Part shown: in pieces, positions 26,405-34,749 of the stretch
Layout of the letters: each line of letters opens with the position of its first letter
Numbering within the stretch: the stretch's first letter is position 1
Assembly (NCBI GenBank): GCA_965224275.1
Contig: CBDCYR010000016.1
Span: forward strand, 158,036 to 222,035
Length of the DNA: 64,000 nt
Origin: CAUZWH01 sp965224275
GTDB taxonomy: Bacteria; Pseudomonadota; Alphaproteobacteria; SHVV01
Direction: 5' to 3'
Notes under the pieces: model-generated
What the model was told of the DNA's origin: nothing
Database searches by the model: none
Seen by the model: only the letters and a program-made list of their open reading frames with translations
Translations under genes and position numbers: made by a program

Positions 26405-27598
26405 CTAGGCGTTATGATCAGCGAATTCCGCGTCGGACAGGTCTGCGCCATCCAGGACGATTTCGTCGATCAGCGCTTTTTGGAGTTTTGCGCGCGTCAG
26501 GTTGGCCCCTTTTAAACAGCACCCCGATAGATTCGCGCCCCGTAAATCAGCGTCGCTGAGATCAGCGCCGGTTAGGTCTGCCCCTTGCAAATTCGTCGGC
26601 CACTGGCGTTCTGCGCCCAAGCCCTGGCGATCGGCGATAGGGAGTTCTGAAAGATTGGCGTTGCGGAGGCTCGTCGATTGCATTGCGGCCTCGCTGAAAT
26701 TGGCGCCACGCACATCCGATTCGCTCAAGTCTGCGCGCGTGAGAATCGAGCCAGTTAGGTCGGTGAGCAGTAGTTCGCAGTCCTTAAGGGTGGCACCGAT
26801 CAGAATTGCTCCGCGCAGGTCGGCACCGCTCAAGATCAGACCAGAGAAATCTATGTCGGTGAGGTCTTGGTTGGATAGTTCTGCGCGGTGGCCTTCGGCT
26901 CCGAAGCTGGTTGCCCATAATGCGTGTTGGCGGAGGGCGTTTTGTGTGTCGGGTGATAATTCCTCAACAGCTCGCGCTATTTCGATCCCAGCCATAATCG
27001 CGGTTGAAATATCCAACAATTCAAGGTCGACACCGCGAAGATTGGCTCTCTCGAAATTGGCATTAATCACAGATGCACCGGCCAACGTCGCGCCCGATAG
27101 GTTGGCATCGATAAGGTTGGCTTGTTCGAGGTTCGCATTCGTAAGGTCGATACGAGAGAGATCGGCCTTTGCCATTCTGGCCCGCCTCAAGTTGGCCCCG
27201 ACCGCAGAAGCACGGGCCATACATACGCCTTCCAGGCTGGCATTTTCGAGGTCGCAGTGGTCTAGCTGTGCCGCCGACAGGTCGGCCACGCGCACGACAG
27301 GCGCACCGCTGCCGGTGCCGCGATCGCCGAAATTCGCGTCCCCGAGCCGCGCGCCGACCAGGTTTGCGGCATGCAGTCGCGTTCCTCTAAGGTCAGACCG
27401 GCGCAGGTCCGCCCCTTCAAGGTCGCTGCGGTCGAAATTCGTCCCAACGAGTATTGCCGAGCGGAGGTTCAGGCCTTGGAGGCGCAGTCCGGCCAGGTTC
27501 TCGTGGGAAAGATCGGCGCGACGGCCGTCGAATGATCCGCTGACATAGCGCTCGTGGGCTTTGACGATTTCGACGAATTCTTCGGGTGTCAACGTCAT
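26405..27598 (-). CDS. Pentapeptide-repeat protein B
   Basis: 397 aa. It opens with EEFVEIVKAHERYVSGSFDGRRADLSHENLAG, the same N-terminal module as protein A, followed by two runs of pentapeptides. Between them is a linker at about residues 210-245 (TQNALRQHALWATSFGAEGHRAELSNQDL) matching protein A's linker position and its H-x2-W-x-T pattern. The shared three-part architecture shows duplication of one ancestral gene followed by strong divergence. No enzymatic motif is seen; a structural or binding role is inferred. Confidence 0.85.
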   Translation of the reverse strand: MTLTPEEFVEIVKAHERYVSGSFDGRRADLSHENLAGLRLQGLNLRSAILVGTNFDRSDLEGADLRRSDLRGTRLHAANLVGARLGDANFGDRGTGSGAPVVRVADLSAAQLDHCDLENASLEGVCMARASAVGANLRRARMAKADLSRIDLTNANLEQANLIDANLSGATLAGASVINANFERANLRGVDLELLDISTAIMAGIEIARAVEELSPDTQNALRQHALWATSFGAEGHRAELSNQDLTDIDFSGLILSGADLRGAILIGATLKDCELLLTDLTGSILTRADLSESDVRGANFSEAAMQSTSLRNANLSELPIADRQGLGAERQWPTNLQGADLTGADLSDADLRGANLSGCCLKGANLTRAKLQKALIDEIVLDGADLSDAEFADHNA

Positions 27599-27810
27599 AC
27601 CAACCGATTCGCGTTGCGCGAAACTCCTCAGCTGCGACGTTAGTCCGGGTTATTTTACCTACCATTATCAGGAAATACCTTAATAACATAGATAAAACCC
27701 CTAGTTGAGGCCGGCAATATTTAAAGGATTTTTCGAATTTCTGCGCTAGCGGCTAATATGCTCGTGAAATTCCGTTCATTTTGATCCCGTCCACCTCGTT
27801 TGACTTGCCA

Positions 27811-29229
27811 ATGACTGAAACGATCTCACTGCCGATTTGGATGGCCGTTGTAACCGGTGCGCTCGCATTGTGGGCGGTACTCGACCGGCTTCTCATTCCG
27901 AGCGGACGCTGGTTTATCAGGCGACGCGTCAATCGTGTGATCAATGAGTTGAACACGCGGTTGCAGCTGCAGATACCGGCCTTCCATCAGACCAAGCGGC
28001 AAGTTCTGATCGATCGGTTGATTTACGACCCCGGGGTAATTGAGGCGGTCGATGCGGAGGCGCAAAGCTCAGGTGTTCCCAGGGAGGTTTTGATCCGCGA
28101 TGTTGAACGCTACGCCCGCGAGATCGTGCCTTCGTTCAACGCCTATGCCTACTTCCGAATAGGCTACTACCTGGCACGGCGCACGGTTCAGTTCCTCTAT
28201 CGGGTTCGCCTGGGGTATTCCGACGATGCGGCGCTCGCAAATATTGAGCCCAATGCCAGCGTCGTATTCGTGATGAACCACCGTAGCAACATGGATTATG
28301 TCATCGTTGCCTATATGGCCGCGAGCCGCTCGGCGCTGAGCTACGCGGTTGGGGAATGGGCGCGAATTTGGCCCCTGCAAACGTTGATAAGATCGCTTGG
28401 CGCCTACTTTGTGCGGCGCAACTCGGGCAACCCGCTTTACCGTCAGGTTTTGGCTCGTTACGTCCAAGCGGCGACTGCGGGCGGCGTGGCTCAAGCGGTT
28501 TATCCCGAGGGCGGGCTAAGCCGTGACGGTCGTTTGCGGCAACCCAGACTGGGCCTGATCAACTACATGGTATCTGGGTTTGATCCCGAAGGGGATCGCG
28601 ACCTGGTGTTCATCCCGGTTGGTATCAATTACGACCGCGTTCTTGAGGATCGGTCTCTGGTGCGCGCGCTCGATCCGGACGCAGATCGCCGCGACAAGAA
28701 ATTCGTCATTGCGACACTTCTAAAATTTGTCGGTCGCAATGCCGGTCTCATGCTGCGGCGGCGCTGGTTCAGATTTGGCTATGCCTGCGTGAATTTCGGG
28801 ACCCCGATTTCAATGCGTTCCTACACCGCCCAACGCACGATCGACTTCCGAGCGTTGGATGCGGACGCTCGTTTTGAAGCGGTCGAACGCTTGGGCACAG
28901 AATTGCTCGGCGCAATCGGCGCCGCGATACCCGTATTGCCGGTGTCGCTCGTCGCTACGGTGTTCGTGCGCCAGCCGGGCCGGGCCATGAGCGAACTGGA
29001 AATAAAAGCGCAAGCGCAAGGGCTTATCGAGGATCTCGAACGTGGTGACGCGTACATCCATATTCCTCGAGCCGATCATGATTACGCAATTACAGTCGGC
29101 TTGCGAATGTTAACCCTTCGACATTTCGTTGAGGTGTCAGATGGACTCTACCGGGCCATCGACGGGGAAACCGAAATGTTGCGTTACTACGCTAACGCGA
29201 TCGACCATTTCTTGCAGATCCGGCACTAA
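27811..29229 (+). CDS. Membrane-associated glycerolipid acyltransferase (PlsB/PlsC-like)
   Basis: 472 aa from the ATG at 27811; an in-frame TTG at 27781 would add 10 residues, and neither has a clear ribosome site. A hydrophobic N-terminal segment (SLPIWMAVVTGALALWAVLDRLLI) anchors it. The acyltransferase motifs are block I NHRSNMD (HX4D, catalytic His), block II around GAYFVRRN, and block III VYPEGGLSRDG. The long C-terminal part is more like glycerol-3-phosphate acyltransferases than the short PlsC family. It probably transfers acyl chains to glycerol phosphate or lysolipids at the inner membrane. Confidence 0.8.
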   Translation: MTETISLPIWMAVVTGALALWAVLDRLLIPSGRWFIRRRVNRVINELNTRLQLQIPAFHQTKRQVLIDRLIYDPGVIEAVDAEAQSSGVPREVLIRDVERYAREIVPSFNAYAYFRIGYYLARRTVQFLYRVRLGYSDDAALANIEPNASVVFVMNHRSNMDYVIVAYMAASRSALSYAVGEWARIWPLQTLIRSLGAYFVRRNSGNPLYRQVLARYVQAATAGGVAQAVYPEGGLSRDGRLRQPRLGLINYMVSGFDPEGDRDLVFIPVGINYDRVLEDRSLVRALDPDADRRDKKFVIATLLKFVGRNAGLMLRRRWFRFGYACVNFGTPISMRSYTAQRTIDFRALDADARFEAVERLGTELLGAIGAAIPVLPVSLVATVFVRQPGRAMSELEIKAQAQGLIEDLERGDAYIHIPRADHDYAITVGLRMLTLRHFVEVSDGLYRAIDGETEMLRYYANAIDHFLQIRH

Positions 29230-29525
29230 ACACACCTCCTTCGTAAGCGCAGGCGTATTGAGCAGCACGCCCTCTACATAATGTAGTGCATGGGGCTACT
29301 CGAATTACAATATATAGAATAGTATTAGAACAATGGGATAGACCCTAATCTTACTACGGGATAATAAGGTAAGGTCTCTATATATCCCTAATACAACACT
29401 TTTTCGGAATTAGTGCTTGTGTCCTCTGCGGCAACTCGCTAAGTATTTGGCCGCGAAGCTGATGATAATTATTAAGCTCAAAGTTGCAGTGCTTTGACTC
29501 GTTCAAGCTGCAAGGGAATTTGATA
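29230..29525. other. AT-rich intergenic region with imperfect inverted repeats
   Basis: The middle of this gap (about 29270-29410) is strikingly AT-rich for this genome. It contains CTACATAATGTAG (a near-perfect dyad around 29275-29287) and a larger imperfect inverted repeat: AGACCCTAATCTTA (29340-29353) against TAAGGTAAGGTCT (29368-29380). It may hold the promoter or terminator signals of the flanking genes, or be acquired DNA. No coding frame is supported. Confidence 0.45.
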
Positions 29526-29927
29526 ATGAGTGACTATCAGGTGGTCGGAAAAATCGATCAGGTTGGTCCGAGCACGATGCAAGTTGTTGATCTGGACGGG
29601 CGCGAGATCGTCGTCGCAAACCAGGATGGAAGCTTTTTTGCGTTTAGCGATCGCTGTACCTGCGTGTCCCATTTTGCCGGCCATTCCGGTAGCGAAGCCG
29701 GCAGTTTCGGTCATCTCTCCGAGGGCAAGTTGGAAGGCGGCACCGTTGCCTGCCCGCTTCATTCGACGGTTTTCGACCTTAAAACCGGTACGCCGATCTC
29801 AGGCTTCGGTGAAATTCCGCTAAATACATATGAAGTTCAACAGCAGAACGGCGAACTCCACGTCTCGATCATGTCGGACACAGAGCGCCGTTTCTGGAAC
29901 GATAAGACCGTCGCTGTTGGTAGTTGA
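29526..29927 (+). CDS. Rieske-type 2Fe-2S ferredoxin-like protein with atypical first ligand motif
   Basis: 133 aa from the ATG at 29526 (AAGGGAA upstream). The second Rieske box is normal: LSEGKLEGGTVACPLHSTVFDLKTG. The first box, normally Cys-x-His seven residues before the LSEG segment, is missing; EAG occupies that place. Instead, DRCTCVSHFAGHSG lies about 13 residues further upstream, so ligands must be Cys/Cys or Cys/His with different spacing, or the cluster is lost. If functional it would be a small electron carrier for an oxygenase. A terminator follows. Confidence 0.75.
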   Translation: MSDYQVVGKIDQVGPSTMQVVDLDGREIVVANQDGSFFAFSDRCTCVSHFAGHSGSEAGSFGHLSEGKLEGGTVACPLHSTVFDLKTGTPISGFGEIPLNTYEVQQQNGELHVSIMSDTERRFWNDKTVAVGS

Positions 29928-29959
29928 TAGTCCGCGTTCCTCTCCTTCATAGTTGTCGA

Positions 29960-29987
29960 GGGCGTCCTTTGGGCGCCCTTCTTCTTT
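29960..29987 (+). terminator. Rho-independent terminator after the Rieske ferredoxin-like gene
   Basis: GGGCGTCC (29960-29967) pairs with GGGCGCCC (29971-29978) around a TTT loop, with one G-T pair, and is followed by TTCTTCTTT. This is a standard intrinsic terminator 33 bp after the stop codon. It also argues against any start for the next gene before 29990. Confidence 0.85.
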
Positions 29988-30000
29988 GCCGCAAACCAAC

Positions 30001-31191
30001 GTGTTAAGAGCATACCCGACTTACGAGTTTACCGGCCTTGCACCAACGACGCCTCCGACCTTGACCAGCACCATTCAAAACGACCGACCCGGCGATCGCA
30101 TCCCGGTCTCGATCCTCACGGGTTTTCTGGGAGCCGGGCAAAAAGCTTGCCGTCATAAACTCGTCCACCAAGCCGGGTTTTCCGACACTGCAATTATCAT
30201 CAACGAATTCGGCGAGATCGGCCTCGATCACCTCCTGGTTGAAAACATCGATGAAAACATCGTTTCGCTTAACAGCGGCTGTCTATGTTGCACCGTGCGT
30301 GGGGATCTCATCGAGACACTCGGCGACCTCGCCCGACGCCGCGAAAGAAACGAAATCGTGCAATTTCGGCGCGCTTTCGTAGAAACCACCGGCCTGGCCG
30401 ATCCGGCCCCCATCATTCGTAGATCCGGCCCCCATCACACCATCATGACCGATCCCGGACTGACCGGCGTCTACGACCTCGACGGCGTATGGACCGTCGT
30501 CGACGCGGTTAATGGCGAGACCACGCTGGATCAGCACGAGGAAGCAATCAAGCAGGTTGCCGTGGCCGACCGGTTGATCCTGTCGAAACTGGATTGCTTG
30601 GATGGCGTCGCTGGCGGTCGGGCCGAAAACAACCTTCGCCGTCGGCTTGGTGAATTAAATCCCGGTGCGCTCGTTATCGATGTTGACAGTAATATTGACG
30701 CCGCGGATCTATTAAGCAGGGGTATCTATGATCCGGCGAATAAGTCGCCTGAGGTCACCGCGTGGCTCAACGAAGAAGCGTATGGCGCGGGTAAATCTGT
30801 GGGTCACGCAGATCATGATCATGGCGAGCACACGCCGGACGCTAATCGACATGATGACCGCGTCCGCTCCTTCTGCATCGCCCGCGAAAAGCCGCTAAGC
30901 CTGGCTGGCTTCAGCCTATTCCTGGAAATCTTGGCGATGCGGCACGGCACCGATCTCCTGCGCATGAAGGGGATCGTCAATTTGGCCGAACATCCCGGAA
31001 CCCCGGCTGTGGTGCACGGCGTGCAGCACATCTTCCACCCGGCAAAGTGGCTCCCGAATTGGCCGGACAACGATCAACGTACGCGACTGGTATTCATAAC
31101 CCGCGATATTGAGCGCGCAACGATCGAAGCCGTATTCGACGCTTTGTGCGGTGAGGTGACCACTTCGAAAAGCAAGCCAGACGGCGCGTAA
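30001..31191 (+). CDS. CobW/COG0523-family GTP-binding metallochaperone with a scrambled P-loop
   Basis: About 396 aa from the GTG at 30001; the frame opens earlier but would cover the terminator. The GTPase domain starts RIPVSILTGFLGAG, after which the expected KTTL of Walker A is replaced by QKACRH before KLVHQAGF. The rest is typical: IINEFGEIGLDH, the metal-binding GCLCCTVRGDL, VETTGLADP, and the base-recognition motif LILSKLD. A His-rich stretch (HADHDHGEHTPDANRHDD) near residue 285 fits metal binding. The C-terminal CobW domain is complete. Reading the bases, one extra G and one missing A would restore GK and an Asn, so the lesion may be a pair of compensating indels. The protein may be a non-hydrolysing relic. 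Confidence 0.78.
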   Translation: MLRAYPTYEFTGLAPTTPPTLTSTIQNDRPGDRIPVSILTGFLGAGQKACRHKLVHQAGFSDTAIIINEFGEIGLDHLLVENIDENIVSLNSGCLCCTVRGDLIETLGDLARRRERNEIVQFRRAFVETTGLADPAPIIRRSGPHHTIMTDPGLTGVYDLDGVWTVVDAVNGETTLDQHEEAIKQVAVADRLILSKLDCLDGVAGGRAENNLRRRLGELNPGALVIDVDSNIDAADLLSRGIYDPANKSPEVTAWLNEEAYGAGKSVGHADHDHGEHTPDANRHDDRVRSFCIAREKPLSLAGFSLFLEILAMRHGTDLLRMKGIVNLAEHPGTPAVVHGVQHIFHPAKWLPNWPDNDQRTRLVFITRDIERATIEAVFDALCGEVTTSKSKPDGA

Positions 31192-32082
31192 TCAAGCTGA
31201 AGGGTCGACCGGTTCCCAGTTTGCAATCTCGCTGTTGAGCGACGGTATGTCTTCCTGATTGATGAGGTTCTCCACCCGCCGTTTCCCCTGCTGCGCCGCG
31301 CGCTGGATCGCCCCGTCACCACGATTGGTGGCCAGAGAAAACCAGAAAAAGGCGCGCTCCGGTGACGCGCCGATGATCCCTCCATCTTCGTGCAGCTGGG
31401 CAAGGTTGACCTGCGCCTTGGCATTTCCCTGAGCCGCCGCACGTCGGTAGAGGTCGGCAGCTTTGCGAAGGTCCTGGCCGACCGTTTCGCCGCGCTCATA
31501 GATATTTCCAAGATTGGTTAGGGCATCGGGATGACTCAGCGCTGCACCGCGTTCGAAGTATTCCACTGCTTTGGTAAGATCACGTCGAACACCATGGCCA
31601 AACGTATACATCACGCCGAGGTTCGTTAGGCCAACCGCATTTTCCTGCGCTGCCGACGCTTCGAACCATTGGCGCGCCTTGCGGTAGTTACGCTTTACAC
31701 CGATGGCAAAATAGTAAATCGAGCCTAACGTGCTTTGCGCTGACGGTTGCCCCTGCTCGGCTGCACTCTCGAGCAGATCGCGCGCCATGCGGAATTCACC
31801 CGCTTTAATCAGAGCGCGTCCGTAGTGCGCTTTGATGCGGAGTGAGTCGGGAAATTCCTCGGCCGCCGCCTTGCAACTCGTGACCGCCTTATCAGCGTTG
31901 AGTTCATCAAACGGAACGCCGCGCCCAAATTTATCGGCCGGTGCTGCGGCCAGTCGGTCACACTCCTGCGGCGGCGGTTCGGCCGCGGCACTCGGCATTG
32001 CTGCGAATGCAACCAATCCGGCTAATGCTGCTATCGCTAGCGCTTGTTTTCCAATCAACGCTCGCGCCTTTTTCTGTTTCAA
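31192..32082 (-). CDS. Secreted Sel1-like repeat (TPR-like) protein
   Basis: 296 aa with an N-terminal signal peptide (ALAIAALAGLVAFAAMPSAAA). From about residue 100 there are at least four Sel1-like repeats of about 36 residues, each of the type A-x2-G-xA-xAQxxLGxxY..G..V..D..KA..WF..AA. Such alpha-alpha solenoids mediate protein contacts in the periplasm, often for envelope assembly or regulation. Its stop codon abuts the stop of the convergent CobW-family gene. Confidence 0.85.
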   Translation of the reverse strand: MKQKKARALIGKQALAIAALAGLVAFAAMPSAAAEPPPQECDRLAAAPADKFGRGVPFDELNADKAVTSCKAAAEEFPDSLRIKAHYGRALIKAGEFRMARDLLESAAEQGQPSAQSTLGSIYYFAIGVKRNYRKARQWFEASAAQENAVGLTNLGVMYTFGHGVRRDLTKAVEYFERGAALSHPDALTNLGNIYERGETVGQDLRKAADLYRRAAAQGNAKAQVNLAQLHEDGGIIGASPERAFFWFSLATNRGDGAIQRAAQQGKRRVENLINQEDIPSLNSEIANWEPVDPSA

Positions 32083-32188
32083 CGAGGTCAGTTGGTTAGC
32101 ACGTTTTCTGTAGACCGGCCATTGGATTGCGCCTGCGCGCGGGTATACAATGGCAATGATTCGGGCATCTCATCGGTAAGGTAGTGCA

Positions 32189-32506
32189 ATGAGATTCCAT
32201 TCTTTGGCAATTGTCGTTTGCTTGATGATTCTGCTTGTGGGTTGCCAACAGGCGGTGCTGGACGAAGAGATTCACGCGATGGTACCGGACTGTGGTCGCG
32301 CCGATGCGCAAATCGCGCTGCTCGATCAGGAGAAGGCTCAGGTGAATGACCGGGTTGCTTCGGGCATCAAAACGATTGTGCCGGTATCGGCGATCGTCCA
32401 CCTGTTTCGGGGTGAGTTGAGGCGAGAAGCAAAGATCGCGACCGGAGAATACAATCAGCTTATCGAGTCCAAGATCAGCGAAATCAAAAGCGACTGCGCC
32501 GTTTAG
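32189..32506 (+). CDS. Small hypothetical lipoprotein
   Basis: 105 aa. MRFHSLAIVVCLMILLVGCQQ has a clear lipobox (LVGC, Cys19). The mature part is largely helical, with two further Cys (PDCGRAD and the C-terminal SDCAV) that could form a disulfide, and the segment GIKTIVPVSAIVHLFRGELRREAKIATGEYN. The family is not recognised. It is divergent from the Sel1 gene. Confidence 0.65.
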   Translation: MRFHSLAIVVCLMILLVGCQQAVLDEEIHAMVPDCGRADAQIALLDQEKAQVNDRVASGIKTIVPVSAIVHLFRGELRREAKIATGEYNQLIESKISEIKSDCAV

Positions 32507-32578
32507 TTCGCCCCGGACCGACGTATTATCAGGGCTCCAAGCAACGATTCGTTCAACACTCGTTCAACACTCGTTCAA

Positions 32579-33484
32579 CTATTGGGCGGTAACCTGAACC
32601 GACACGTCGAGGCCAGCGAAGTCGTCGGGTCCTCCCTGAAAGGTCCCCGATAGTGGCACAGCCTGCGCCGGGTCTCGCGCAACAGCAACGCGGATCAGGT
32701 TGACGCCACCGATCAATCCGTTGGTCGGATCGAGTTCGACCCAGCCGGCACCGGGGAGGTAAACCTGAGCCCAGGCGTGGGTTTCGCCGGTTCCAACGAG
32801 TGTTCCCGCCAATGGTTTGGCGGCTGTTCCGGTGCCCAGGAGGTTGGGATCGTAGACGTATCCGGAGACGAAACGCGCCGCCAGGCCGAGGGTGCGGGCT
32901 GCTTCCATCAGTAGGAGCGCGTAGTCGCGACAACTTCCCGAGCCAAGCGATAGAGTTTGCTCCGGTGTCTGGGTGCCCTCGGCGACGCGCCGTTCGTAAC
33001 GAAGCTCTCGACCAATTGCCTGTGTTATCCGCATCAGTAGATCCATCGTCAGGATCTCTCCGCCACCGTCTGCTGCGCTGGTGAATTTGCGTGCCCATGC
33101 GTCTACCAGATGACCGGAATCGGGGTAGTGCCGGTCGCGCGTGCGTCCGAGGTCGGGCAAGTCTTCGGAAGCATAACTGAACGGAAATCGTTGCGCATAC
33201 GGTTCGATGGCAAACGCCGGCAACACTTCGACGTAATGCTCCACCGTGATTTCGCTAACGATAGAAAGAACATCGGAGCGATCTTTGAAGGCAGCCACGG
33301 CGATGGAATTACCGAAGAGATCGTGATGCCAGCGCACCGACGCCGGCGGGGATACGATCAGCTTGGCGTCGACCAGCCTTAAATCATGGCTGTCGCGCGG
33401 TCGAAACATCATGCGATGTTCGCCAAACGCAACAGCTTGGTTGTAGCGATAGGTCGTCGCGTGGCGGAGGTTGAGTATGGCCAT
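32579..33484 (-). CDS. Transglutaminase-like protein of the ATP-grasp/alpha-E gene cluster
   Basis: 301 aa. The N-terminal beta domain (LNLRHATTYRYNQAVAFGEHRMMFRPRDSHD) and the transglutaminase-like core are complete. The catalytic Cys is in LGSGSCRDYALLLMEAAR (~residue 175), His in GETHAWAQVYLPG (~240) and Asp in WVELDPTNG (~257). In many bacteria this family is encoded with alpha-E and circularly permuted ATP-grasp proteins, a set predicted to make or process a peptide-like product. Here a structured repeat has come between this gene and its partners. Confidence 0.88.
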   Translation of the reverse strand: MAILNLRHATTYRYNQAVAFGEHRMMFRPRDSHDLRLVDAKLIVSPPASVRWHHDLFGNSIAVAAFKDRSDVLSIVSEITVEHYVEVLPAFAIEPYAQRFPFSYASEDLPDLGRTRDRHYPDSGHLVDAWARKFTSAADGGGEILTMDLLMRITQAIGRELRYERRVAEGTQTPEQTLSLGSGSCRDYALLLMEAARTLGLAARFVSGYVYDPNLLGTGTAAKPLAGTLVGTGETHAWAQVYLPGAGWVELDPTNGLIGGVNLIRVAVARDPAQAVPLSGTFQGGPDDFAGLDVSVQVTAQ

Positions 33485-33512
33485 GTGAGCGGGGAGGCGC
33501 TGGGGTGCCCGG

Positions 33513-33792
33513 CTAGTGGATGAAATCTAACATATGGTGCCCATACGACGGCTTGCCGAGTTCGCCGGTTAGGCGCGCGAAGCGTGGCGATGCCTCATGG
33601 GACCGTTGCGCATCGGAAGCTTCGCGTAACGCGGCCGGCGAGCTCGGCAAGCCGCCCTGTGGGTCGCGTATCCCGGCCCCTCGGTGCGTCGAAATCCCTC
33701 GACGATGCAAAGCATCGCCTGCGGGCTTACTCCTGCCGAGCTGCCGGGATACGCGATCGTATGGGTACCATATGTTAGATTCCATCCACTAG
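33513..33792 (+). repeat. Structured MITE-like repeat, copy A
   Basis: 280 bp with 36-bp terminal inverted repeats (33513-33548 and 33757-33792, beginning CTAGTGGATG, 2 mismatches). Inside are two further hairpin arms. Arm 1 pairs 33550-33568 with 33635-33653 (18 of 19 matches); arm 2 pairs 33665-33676 with 33744-33755 (12 of 12). The predicted fold is therefore a long stem closing two branches. It has no gene; the open frames on both strands follow from the symmetry. A second copy lies at 37.1 kb in opposite orientation. Confidence 0.85.
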
Positions 33793-33798
33793 CTGCAA

Positions 33799-34749
33799 TC
33801 AGGCGGTGCCGAAAAACGTCTTCGCCATCTGATCGGTGAGGCTGACGATGCGCTGTTGGACGAGGTCGATAAAGCTATGCATATCGCCGCGCACAATGGC
33901 CTCGATGGGATTGTCACGCAGCGTGTCGCGGAGTTCGTTGAGTGATTTTTCAATGTCGGGATCAAGGCTTGGGTCATAGCGCTTGCCGAGGTCTCGGCTG
34001 AGAACCGCGATCTCGTCGATGCAAAGTCCGATTGATCTTGGAAAGTCGGGATCGATCAGAAGGAACGAAGCGACATCGGCGGGCCGTATGCCGCGCGGAT
34101 GGATGCGTCTGAATGCGTGGTATCCCGCGACCGAGCGCAGCAATGAATTCCATTGGCTGATATCGAGCAATCGATCAGGTTCTTCAGCGGTTGGTTGCAG
34201 GAACCGGTATTTGATATCGAGAAGACGAGATGCCTGGTCAGCCCGTTCGAGGTATTTGCCGATATTGTAGAATTGCCAAGTTTCGTCGCGGAAAAACGTC
34301 CCTTCGATGATGCCGGTGTGGGTCTGGCAGCTTTCCTTAATCCGCTGGCAAAGGCGATTGATTCGGGTGAGCCCAATATCGCGTTGCCCCAAGTCCGCGA
34401 GAAACTCGTAAAAAACGTTGAGCTGCATCCACATCTCGGTGCTGATGAGGTGACGCAGGCTGCGCGCATTCTCTCGCGCCATTCGCACAGTCGATCGGAT
34501 CGAGGACGGATTGGTGTCGTCAAGGACATAGAAATTAAGAACGGCCTGTGCTGTTGCTTCATCGTACTTCTTAAAAAATCGTTCGTCGTCGGCATTGAGC
34601 TGAACGATCGGTAACCATTGCTGACCGATGTGGTCGTCTCGGGCCAGCGTTTCGTTGACGTCGATAATGCGCGCGAGGTTCTCCGCCCGCTCCATATAAC
34701 GGGCCATCCAGAAGGCGTTCTCGGCGACACGGGCGAGTAGATTACTCAA
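33799..34749 (-). CDS. Alpha-E domain protein (DUF403)
   Basis: 316 aa from a TTG at 34749 that overlaps the stop of the upstream ATP-grasp gene by 8 bp (TTGAGTAA). This start is chosen because the family begins exactly at SNLLARVAENAFWMARYMERAEN; longer in-frame openings run through the upstream gene. The domain is all-helical, with the motifs RYMERAENLARIIDVNE and FYNIGKYLERADQASRLLDIKYRF. Its function is unknown; consistent gene association with ATP-grasp and transglutaminase proteins suggests a role in the same peptide-forming pathway. Confidence 0.88.
   Translation of the reverse strand: MSNLLARVAENAFWMARYMERAENLARIIDVNETLARDDHIGQQWLPIVQLNADDERFFKKYDEATAQAVLNFYVLDDTNPSSIRSTVRMARENARSLRHLISTEMWMQLNVFYEFLADLGQRDIGLTRINRLCQRIKESCQTHTGIIEGTFFRDETWQFYNIGKYLERADQASRLLDIKYRFLQPTAEEPDRLLDISQWNSLLRSVAGYHAFRRIHPRGIRPADVASFLLIDPDFPRSIGLCIDEIAVLSRDLGKRYDPSLDPDIEKSLNELRDTLRDNPIEAIVRGDMHSFIDLVQQRIVSLTDQMAKTFFGTA

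Noticed and set aside
33513..33792. Genes on both strands within the structured repeat
   Set aside because: The two opposite frames encode similar peptides only because the DNA is an inverted repeat.
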